Assembly (NCBI RefSeq): GCF_003478035.1
Contig: NZ_QUEP01000021.1
Coordinates: 1 to 41,308, forward strand
Direction: 5' to 3'
Length of the DNA stretch: 41,308 nucleotides
Source of the DNA: Clostridium sp. OF03-18AA
GTDB lineage: Bacteria > Bacillota > Clostridia > Lachnospirales > Lachnospiraceae
Part shown: positions 35,202-41,308 of the stretch, one piece after another
Layout: each line of letters opens with the position of its first letter
How positions within the stretch are numbered: position 1 is the first letter of the stretch
Notes under the pieces: generated by a model
Seen by the model: the letters and a program-made list of their open reading frames with translations, nothing else
Told to the model about the DNA's origin: nothing
Databases searched by the model: none
Program-made: the position numbers and the translations under genes

Positions 35202-37721
35202 ATGGAACCGAATATTTTTGACAAGATTCATGAAATAGACTTAAAGAAGACCATGGAAAAGTCGTACATCGACTATGCCATGAGCGTTATCGCGTCGCGA
35301 GCGCTCCCGGATGTCCGTGACGGCTTAAAACCGGTACAGAGACGTGTCCTCTACTCCATGGCGGAATTGAACAACGGTCCGGATAAGCCCCACAGAAAGA
35401 GCGCCCGTATCGTCGGCGATACCATGGGTAAATATCATCCGCACGGAGACAGCTCCATCTACGGAGCATTGGTAAACATGGCTCAGAAATGGTCCATGCG
35501 CTACATGCTCGTAGACGGACACGGAAACTTTGGTTCGATCGATGGCGACGGTGCCGCTGCCATGCGATACACCGAGGCGAGACTCAGCAAGATCTCCGTT
35601 GAGATGCTGGCGGACATCTATAAAGATACCGTTGACTTTATCCCGAACTTCGATGAGACCGAGAAAGAGCCGACCGTATTGCCGTCCAGATTCCCGAACC
35701 TTCTTGTAAACGGCGGAACCGGTATCGCAGTCGGAATGGCGACAAATATCCCGCCGCACAACCTTCGGGAAGTCATTGCGGCAGTAGTAAAGATCATCGA
35801 CAACCAGGTGGAGGAAGGAAGACAGACCTCCCTGGAGGAGATCTTACAGATCATCAAGGGACCGGATTTCCCGACAGGAGCTGAGATCCTCGGAACAAGA
35901 GGAATCGAGGAGGCGTACCGTACCGGACGCGGAAAGATCAGAGTCCGCGCCGTGACAAATATCGAGACCGCACCGAACGGAAAGAGCCATATCATCGTCA
36001 CAGAGCTTCCGTACCTGGTCAATAAGGCAAGACTGATCGAGAAGATGGCGGAGCTTGTAAAGACAAAGAAGATCGACGGCATCACCGGCATCACCGATGA
36101 ATCCAACCGTGAGGGAATCCGCATCAACATCGAGCTTCGGAGAGATGTAAATGCGAATGTCCTCTTAAACCAGCTCTTAAAGCATACACAGCTGCAGGAT
36201 TCCTTCGGCGTGATCATGCTGGCGCTGGTAAACAATGAGCCGAAGGTCCTGAACCTCCTTCAGATGCTGGAGTACTATCTGGACCACCAGAAGGACGTTG
36301 TGACCAGAAGAACGAAGTACGACTTAAATAAGGCGGAAGAGCGTGCCCATATCTTAGAGGGCTTATTAAAGGCTCTGGACCACATTGACGAAGTGATAAA
36401 GATCATCCGCGGTTCCGCGAATGTCGCTGAGGCGAAGCGGGAACTCATGGAGCGCTTTGAGCTCACGGACCCGCAGGCACAGGCGATCGTTGACATGCGT
36501 CTGCGTGCTCTCACAGGTCTGGAACGCGAGAAGCTTGAGAATGAATATAAAGAACTGGAGGCAAAGATCGCGGAATTGCGCGCAATCCTGGCTGATGAAA
36601 ATAAATTATTAGGTGTGATCAAAAAAGAGATCCTTGTGATATCCGAGAAGTACGGGGATGACAGACGGACAAAGATCGGCTTCGACGATGATATGTCCGT
36701 GGAAGATCTGATCTCCGATGATGACACTGTTATTGCCATGACAAATCTCGGCTACATCAAGAGAATGTCCGTGGACAATTTCAAGAGCCAGAACCGCGGC
36801 GGCAAGGGGATCAAGGGAATGCAGACGATCGATGAGGACTTCATCGAGGATCTTCTCATGACCACGAACCATCACTACATCATGTTCTTTACGAACATGG
36901 GACGCTGCTACCGGATCAAGGCGTACGAGATCCCCGAGGCAGGCAGAACAGCCCGCGGAACGGCGATCGTAAACCTTTTACAGCTTCAGACAGGAGAAAA
37001 GGTCACAGCGGCGATCCCGATGCGTGAGATCGATGATGACAAGTACCTCTTCATGGCCACAAAGAACGGTATGGTAAAGAAGACCCCGATGCGCGAGTAC
37101 AGCAACATGAGAAAGACGGGTCTCCAGGCGATCCTGCTCCGTGAAGGTGATGAGCTGATCGAGGTAAAAGTGACAGATAATACCGAGGATATCTTCCTCG
37201 CTACAAAATTCGGTATGTCCATCCGCTTCAAGGAAACGGATGCGAGAATTACCGGCCGTGTTTCCTATGGCGTGATCGGCATGAAGCTCGATGAGGGCGA
37301 TGAAGTTGTCGGCATGCAGATGGCAAGCCAGGGCGAGTACATGCTCGTTGTATCGGAAAAGGGATACGGAAAGAGAACGGGAATCTCTGAATTTAAGCTG
37401 CAGCTGCGCGGCGGTAAGGGACTTCTCTGCTATAATGTGACAGAAAAGACAGGAAATCTTGTCGGAATGAAACTGCTCGACGATGGAAGAGACATCATGC
37501 TGATCACCAATGAAGGAATTCTGATCCGCATGGGTGTTGACGATATCTCCGTGATCGGCAGAAACACATCCGGCGTAAAACTGATGAGCATTGATGCCGA
37601 CTCCAATGTCCGCGTTGCTTCCATCGCGAAAGTGCGTGAAAGCAGCCGCCAGGATGAGGAGGACGAAAATGTGGAAGATCCGGAATCTGAGGAAAATGAG
37701 GACGGAGAAATCACAGAGTGA
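35202..37721 (+). CDS. gyrA: DNA gyrase subunit A
   Basis: 839 residues from ATG 35202 ([19 protein letters not shown]), GGAGG five bases before; a TTG start four codons earlier would overlap the ribosome site. Catalytic Tyr123 in [11 protein letters not shown]. Resistance-determining region reads [17 protein letters not shown]; Ser84 equals E. coli Ser83 and Gly88 stands where E. coli has Asp87. C-terminal six-bladed pinwheel from ~500, with GyrA box QNRGGKG; acidic tail. Confidence 0.98.
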   Translation: MEPNIFDKIHEIDLKKTMEKSYIDYAMSVIASRALPDVRDGLKPVQRRVLYSMAELNNGPDKPHRKSARIVGDTMGKYHPHGDSSIYGALVNMAQKWSMRYMLVDGHGNFGSIDGDGAAAMRYTEARLSKISVEMLADIYKDTVDFIPNFDETEKEPTVLPSRFPNLLVNGGTGIAVGMATNIPPHNLREVIAAVVKIIDNQVEEGRQTSLEEILQIIKGPDFPTGAEILGTRGIEEAYRTGRGKIRVRAVTNIETAPNGKSHIIVTELPYLVNKARLIEKMAELVKTKKIDGITGITDESNREGIRINIELRRDVNANVLLNQLLKHTQLQDSFGVIMLALVNNEPKVLNLLQMLEYYLDHQKDVVTRRTKYDLNKAEERAHILEGLLKALDHIDEVIKIIRGSANVAEAKRELMERFELTDPQAQAIVDMRLRALTGLEREKLENEYKELEAKIAELRAILADENKLLGVIKKEILVISEKYGDDRRTKIGFDDDMSVEDLISDDDTVIAMTNLGYIKRMSVDNFKSQNRGGKGIKGMQTIDEDFIEDLLMTTNHHYIMFFTNMGRCYRIKAYEIPEAGRTARGTAIVNLLQLQTGEKVTAAIPMREIDDDKYLFMATKNGMVKKTPMREYSNMRKTGLQAILLREGDELIEVKVTDNTEDIFLATKFGMSIRFKETDARITGRVSYGVIGMKLDEGDEVVGMQMASQGEYMLVVSEKGYGKRTGISEFKLQLRGGKGLLCYNVTEKTGNLVGMKLLDDGRDIMLITNEGILIRMGVDDISVIGRNTSGVKLMSIDADSNVRVASIAKVRESSRQDEEDENVEDPESEENEDGEITE

Positions 37722-37799
37722 TCATGCTCATGAATAGAAAAAACGGTTGTGAGATCATTTTCCGGCCGTAAGCAGGATTTCTGACTCTGGAGTGATTGG

Positions 37800-37840
37800 A
37801 TACAGGAATCTGGATATACCGGGTTCCTGTATTTTTTTTA
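37800..37840 (+). terminator. Terminator after gyrA
   Basis: ATACAGGAA (37800-37808) pairs with TTCCTGTAT (37824-37832), followed by T8. Confidence 0.9.
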
Positions 37841-37875
37841 ACATTATTTAACAATGAACATAGGAGGATGCGGCG

Positions 37876-39336
37876 ATGGGAATTACAAAAGCAGAGGCAT
37901 TAAAAGCAGTTGACAGAGAGCGCGGACCGGTGTGTGAAGCCAGTGACAGGATCTGGGACCAGCCGGAGACTGCGTTCCAGGAATTCCATTCCACGGACGT
38001 ATTGTGTGAACTTCTTGAAAAAGAAGGATTCAGGGTGGAGAGAAATCTTGCGGGGATCGCGACCGCGTTTTCCGGTACCTACGGATCAGGAAAGCCGGTA
38101 GTGGGCATTCTCGGTGAGTTTGATGCTCTGTCAGGCCTCAGCCAGGAGTCTGAGAGCCTGGAAAAGACCGCACTGGTCGATGGCGCACCGGGACATGGCT
38201 GCGGCCACAATCTTCTAGGAACGGGCTCTGTAGCGGCTGCAATCGCGGTAAAAGAGTATCTGGAGAAGAACGGGAAAGAGGGAACCGTGATCTTCTTTGG
38301 CTGTCCGGGCGAGGAAGGCGGATCCGGAAAGAGCTTTATGGCGAGAGACGGCGTGTTTGACAACCTGGATTTTGCGGTGACATGGCATCCGGGCGATAAA
38401 AATGTGGTTTCTGTCGGAAGTTCCCTTGCGAACTATCAGATCATCTACCGTTTCTACGGACAGGCATCCCATGCGGCGGCATGCCCGGAGCTTGGAAGAA
38501 GCGCACTTGACGCTGTGGAGCTTATGAACACAGGTGTACAGTATTTAAGAGAGCATATCATCCAGGAAGCACGCATTCACTATGCGATCACCAACACAGG
38601 CGGATATTCTCCGAATGTCGTTCAGCCGTACAGTGAGGTCCTCTATCTGATCCGTGCGCCGAAGAACAGCCAGGTGAAGGAGATCTACGAGCGCGTCAAC
38701 GATATCGCGAGAGGTGCGGCTCTCATGACGGGAACAAAAATGGAGCTCCAGTTCGTAAAAGCATGCTCAAATCTCGTGGACAACACGGTCATGGAGGAGA
38801 TCATGCAGAAGAACCTGGAGGAGATCGAAAGAGAACCGTACACTGCTGAGGAGATCGAATTCGCGAGAAAGATCGGCGAGACGTTCGGCGGAAATCATGT
38901 GGACATCCAGGATGTTCTTGTAAGATATGAAAAATCGAGAAAAGCGGCTGTGGAACAGTTCCTGGCACCTCATGCGGATGATGTGATCAACGACTTCATC
39001 GTTCCGCTTATGGATACGGAGGAGTGTTTAAAGGGATCTACAGACGTTGGTGACGTGAGCTGGGTATGCCCGACGGCGCAGATCAACGCTGTGACGGAGG
39101 CAGCAGGAACACCGGGCCATTCCTGGCAGATGGTTTCCCAGGGCAAATCTTCCATTGCACACAAAGGCATGCAGTTTGCCGGGAAGGTCATGGCGGGAAC
39201 TGTCATTGACATGCTGGAAAAACCGGAGCTTATCGAAGAGGCGAAAAAAGAATTAAGAAGACGCGTCGGCGCGGAGGGATATATTCCGCCGATCCCGGAA
39301 GGAATCCGTCCGATGGCGATCAATCCAAAAAAGTAA
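37876..39336 (+). CDS. M20 family metallopeptidase (AbgB-like amidohydrolase)
   Basis: 486 residues. GEFDALSG (80-87), GHGCGHN (106-112) and GCPGEEGG (142-149) are metal and catalytic sites; TWHPGDKN near 169 and YGQASHAAACPELGRSALDAVELMN form the dimerisation domain start. Closest in my recognition to the AbgB subunit of p-aminobenzoyl-glutamate hydrolase, but the substrate is not certain. ATG 37876, AGGAGG eight bases before. Leads directly to the fumarase genes (18 nt). Confidence 0.88.
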   Translation: MGITKAEALKAVDRERGPVCEASDRIWDQPETAFQEFHSTDVLCELLEKEGFRVERNLAGIATAFSGTYGSGKPVVGILGEFDALSGLSQESESLEKTALVDGAPGHGCGHNLLGTGSVAAAIAVKEYLEKNGKEGTVIFFGCPGEEGGSGKSFMARDGVFDNLDFAVTWHPGDKNVVSVGSSLANYQIIYRFYGQASHAAACPELGRSALDAVELMNTGVQYLREHIIQEARIHYAITNTGGYSPNVVQPYSEVLYLIRAPKNSQVKEIYERVNDIARGAALMTGTKMELQFVKACSNLVDNTVMEEIMQKNLEEIEREPYTAEEIEFARKIGETFGGNHVDIQDVLVRYEKSRKAAVEQFLAPHADDVINDFIVPLMDTEECLKGSTDVGDVSWVCPTAQINAVTEAAGTPGHSWQMVSQGKSSIAHKGMQFAGKVMAGTVIDMLEKPELIEEAKKELRRRVGAEGYIPPIPEGIRPMAINPKK

Positions 39337-39354
39337 TAGGGAGGAAAATCGTCT

Positions 39355-40197
39355 ATGAGGACCGTTCAGGCGAGTGAGATCACAAAAAATATCCGGGAAA
39401 TGTGCATTGAGGCGAATCATTTCCTTTCGGATGACATGAAAAAAGTATTTGATGAGAGTGTAAAGCGGGAAGAATCCCCTCTTGGAAAGCAGATCTTAAA
39501 CCAGCTTCAGGAGAATCTGGAGATTGCCGGGAGAGACATGATCCCGATCTGTCAGGATACGGGGATGGCCGTCGTTTTCATCAAAGTCGGCCAGGAAGTA
39601 CATATTGAAGGGGGAAATCTGACGGATGCCATCGATGAAGGCGTCCGCCAGGGATACGTGGACGGATATCTGAGAAAATCCGTCGTTCGTGATCCGATCG
39701 ACCGCGTGAATACAAAAGACAATACACCAGCGATCATTCATTATGAGATCGTCGATGGGGACCAGGTGGATATTACAGTGGCACCAAAAGGATTCGGAAG
39801 CGAAAATATGAGCCGTGTATTCATGTTAAAGCCTGCGGACGGCATTGAGGGAGTAAAAGAGAAGATCCTGGAGGCTGTCCGCGATGCAGGACCGAATGCC
39901 TGTCCTCCGATGGTGGTGGGAGTCGGCATCGGCGGCACGTTTGAAAAGTGTGCCCTGATGGCGAAACATGCCCTGACGAGAAATCTGGAAGAAGAATCTC
40001 CGGTGGCCTATGTCCGTGACCTGGAAAAAGAGATGCTGGAGAAGATCAACGGTCTCGGGATCGGACCGGGAGGTCTTGGCGGCCGCGTGACTGCCATGGC
40101 CGTCAATATCGAGACATATCCGACGCATATTGCAGGACTTCCTTTGGCAGTGAATATCTGCTGTCATGTGAACAGGCATGCGCATCGCGTTATTTAA
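39355..40197 (+). CDS. fumA: Class I fumarate hydratase, alpha subunit (N-terminal Fe-S type)
   Basis: 280 residues. Cluster-binding candidates: Cys66 in ICQDTG, Cys183 in NACPPM and the CC near 270 in VNICCHVNRHA. GVGIGGTFEKCALMAKHAL (189-207) is characteristic. With the beta subunit it hydrates fumarate to malate using an oxygen-sensitive [4Fe-4S] cluster; the L-tartrate dehydratase TtdA is a close relative. ATG 39355, GGAGG upstream. Confidence 0.92.
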   Translation: MRTVQASEITKNIREMCIEANHFLSDDMKKVFDESVKREESPLGKQILNQLQENLEIAGRDMIPICQDTGMAVVFIKVGQEVHIEGGNLTDAIDEGVRQGYVDGYLRKSVVRDPIDRVNTKDNTPAIIHYEIVDGDQVDITVAPKGFGSENMSRVFMLKPADGIEGVKEKILEAVRDAGPNACPPMVVGVGIGGTFEKCALMAKHALTRNLEEESPVAYVRDLEKEMLEKINGLGIGPGGLGGRVTAMAVNIETYPTHIAGLPLAVNICCHVNRHAHRVI

Positions 40198-40217
40198 TAA
40201 GAGGATCGGAGGAAACC

Positions 40218-40766
40218 ATGGACAGACAGATCAGTGTACCAATTAAGAAAGAAGACGCATTGTCTCTCCGGGCCGGAGACTACGTGACTCTTACGGGAAT
40301 CATTTACACGGCGAGAGATGCGGCACATAAAAGAATGCAGGAGGCTCTGGATGCGGGGGAAAGTCTTCCGATCGAGATGCAGGGAAATGTAATCTACTAT
40401 ATGGGACCGTCCCCGGCAAGAGAGGGACGGCCGATCGGATCTGCAGGACCGACAACGGCAAGCCGTATGGATAAGTACGCACCGAAACTTTTAGATCTTG
40501 GTCTGGGCGCCATGATCGGAAAGGGAAAGAGAAGCCAGGCTGTGATCGACGCCATCGTAAGAAATGGTTCGGTCTATTTCGCAGCGATCGGCGGCGCAGG
40601 GGCTCTTTTATCCCAGCGCATCAAAAAATCCGAGGTAGTCGCCTATGATGATCTCGGGACCGAGGCAATCCGGAAACTGGAAGTGGAAGATTTCCCGGTG
40701 GTAGTCGTGATCGACTCCCAGGGCAATAATCTGTATGAGACTGCGATCAAAGAATATCAGAAATAA
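40218..40766 (+). CDS. fumB: Class I fumarate hydratase, beta subunit (C-terminal type)
   Basis: 182 residues. LRAGDYVTLTGIIYTARDAAHKRM, YMGPSPAREGRPIGSAGPTT and MIGKGKRS are typical beta-subunit motifs. 20 nt after the alpha subunit with GGAGG, so the enzyme is split as in anaerobes. TtdB (tartrate dehydratase) cannot be fully excluded. Confidence 0.92.
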   Translation: MDRQISVPIKKEDALSLRAGDYVTLTGIIYTARDAAHKRMQEALDAGESLPIEMQGNVIYYMGPSPAREGRPIGSAGPTTASRMDKYAPKLLDLGLGAMIGKGKRSQAVIDAIVRNGSVYFAAIGGAGALLSQRIKKSEVVAYDDLGTEAIRKLEVEDFPVVVVIDSQGNNLYETAIKEYQK

Positions 40767-40786
40767 TATGAAATAGCAGATGGATC

Positions 40787-40879
40787 AGAAGCTCAGAACT
40801 GCAGCATGATCCTGCAGAGGGGGATTTTCGGGTAGTTTTCCCGGAGATTGCTGTGTGCAGGATCAATTTCTGAGCTTCT
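40787..40879 (+). terminator. Long nested hairpin after the fumarase genes
   Basis: AGAAGCTCAGAA (40787-40798) pairs with TTCTGAGCTTCT (40868-40879), and inside GATCCTGCA (40808-40816) pairs with TGCAGGATC (40856-40864). A GGG...CCC core fills the loop. Followed by TTCTGTCTGG, a poor T-tract, so it may be a terminator, an RNA element, or a small palindromic repeat. Confidence 0.55.
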
Positions 40880-41042
40880 TTCTGTCTGGAAGATGAATAA
40901 GCTTCAGGCTGCACTTACATAATATAGGAGTACAAGCCCATTCAGATCAGTTGTGCAGCTGCTGATCTGAGAATATTCTCTGCGAACACAGAACGCAGGA
41001 AAAACATGCAGTAAAAAATAATAAAAAAGATGGAAAAAGTTG
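40880..41042. other. Gene-free spacer before tRNA-Ser
   Basis: No gene or further structure seen. A-rich sequence just ahead of the -35 may act as an UP element. Confidence 0.5.
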
Positions 41043-41071
41043 TTGACAAAAAGAAACAGAGCTTGTATAAT
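41043..41071 (+). promoter_or_regulatory. Strong promoter of tRNA-Ser
   Basis: TTGACA (41043-41048), 17-bp spacer, TATAAT (41066-41071). The transcript leader contains a GGCGA/TCGCC hairpin. An A-rich run precedes the -35. Confidence 0.92.
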
Positions 41072-41134
41072 AAATCCTGCGTCTGGCGAGTTCGCCTGAC
41101 AAACTTAATAAATGATAATTAGCTACGGTAATAA

Positions 41135-41222
41135 GGAGAAATACTCAAGAGGCCGAAGAGGCGCCCCTGCTAAGGGTGTAGGTCGGGAAACCGGCGCGAG
41201 GGTTCAAATCCCTCTTTCTCCG
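41135..41222 (+). tRNA. tRNA-Ser, anticodon GCU
   Basis: Class II tRNA: acceptor GGAGAAA/TTTCTCC, anticodon loop CTGCTAA (GCT), long variable arm GGTCGGGAAACCGGC and T arm with TTCAAAT. 3' CCA is not encoded (TTCATC follows). Reads AGC/AGU. Confidence 0.95.
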
Positions 41223-41276
41223 TTCATCTGATTGAAAATCTTCAAAAAAGAATTTCAAAAAAGATGAAAAAAGTTC

Positions 41277-41305
41277 TTGACAAACCGGAAACGGTATGAT
41301 AGAAT
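41277..41305 (+). promoter_or_regulatory. Second strong promoter at the window edge
   Basis: TTGACA (41277-41282), 17-bp spacer, TAGAAT (41300-41305), preceded by the same GATGAAAAAAGTT-like run as the tRNA-Ser promoter. It probably drives another stable-RNA gene off-window. Confidence 0.82.
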
Positions 41306-41308
41306 GAA

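Overview
The window is the replication-origin region of a Firmicutes chromosome, most likely a gut Lachnospiraceae member, with the repA-proximal part of an integrative conjugative element (ICE) inserted nearby. The backbone order is rpmH-rnpA-yidD-yidC-jag and mnmE-mnmG-rsmG on one side of oriC and dnaA-dnaN-yaaA-recF-gyrB-gyrA on the other, with parA-parB close by. The DUF4446 and DUF3881 genes behind parB, and the ATP-dependent style of the ICE machinery, fit Lachnospiraceae. The genus is not determined.

Layout. (1) About 1-13,360: ICE genes, all on the minus strand. From right to left these are a Cys-rich small protein, a small ORF, a RepA_N-type initiator, ParA, ParB, an acidic protein of unknown function, a DpnD/PcfM-DUF3846 fusion, a small ORF, PcfB, the VirD4/TraG coupling protein, a small ORF, an XRE-type regulator, a Maff2-like protein, a VirB6-like protein, PrgI, VirB4 and the start of a CD1108-like NlpC/P60 hydrolase cut by the window edge. 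Relaxase and integrase must lie off-window to the left. (2) 13,366-14,258: an intact tRNA-Arg(CCU), followed by three further 5' halves of tRNA-Arg(CCU)-like genes that all stop at the same anticodon-loop sequence, and a 134-bp direct repeat carrying a promoter. This looks like an accumulation of attachment-site scars. (3) 14,259-18,027: chromosomal parA, parB, DUF4446 and DUF3881, one operon. (4) 18,028-19,295: no gene; seven parS-like sites and a multibranched palindromic structure. (5) 19,296-20,246: a lone alpha/beta hydrolase. (6) 20,363-28,463: rsmG, mnmG, mnmE, jag, yidC, yidD, rnpA, rpmH and an ECF transporter S component, all minus strand. (7) 28,464-30,663: oriC, with DnaA boxes on both sides of dnaA and a DnaA-trio-like unwinding site before dnaN. 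(8) 30,664-37,721: dnaN, yaaA, recF, gyrB, gyrA on the plus strand. (9) 37,876-40,766: an M20 peptidase and the two subunits of a class I Fe-S fumarate hydratase. (10) 41,043-41,308: tRNA-Ser(GCU) with a strong promoter, and a second similar promoter at the edge.

How it works together. DnaA opens oriC; ParA/ParB act on parS sites around parA to organise and segregate the new origins; DnaN, RecF and gyrase follow. The jag/yidC/rnpA/rpmH and mnm genes are the usual origin-linked RNA and membrane-insertion genes. The ICE brings its own replication and partition module (RepA, ParA, ParB) and a Gram-positive type IV secretion system. It sits only about 15 kb from oriC, next to the host's own partition locus. 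The most unusual items are the tRNA-Arg half-gene array, the dense parS cluster, two branched palindromic structures resembling IS200/IS605 right ends, helically phased ATTAGC repeats with a terminator in the ICE rep leader, and a possible group II intron junction at the left edge.
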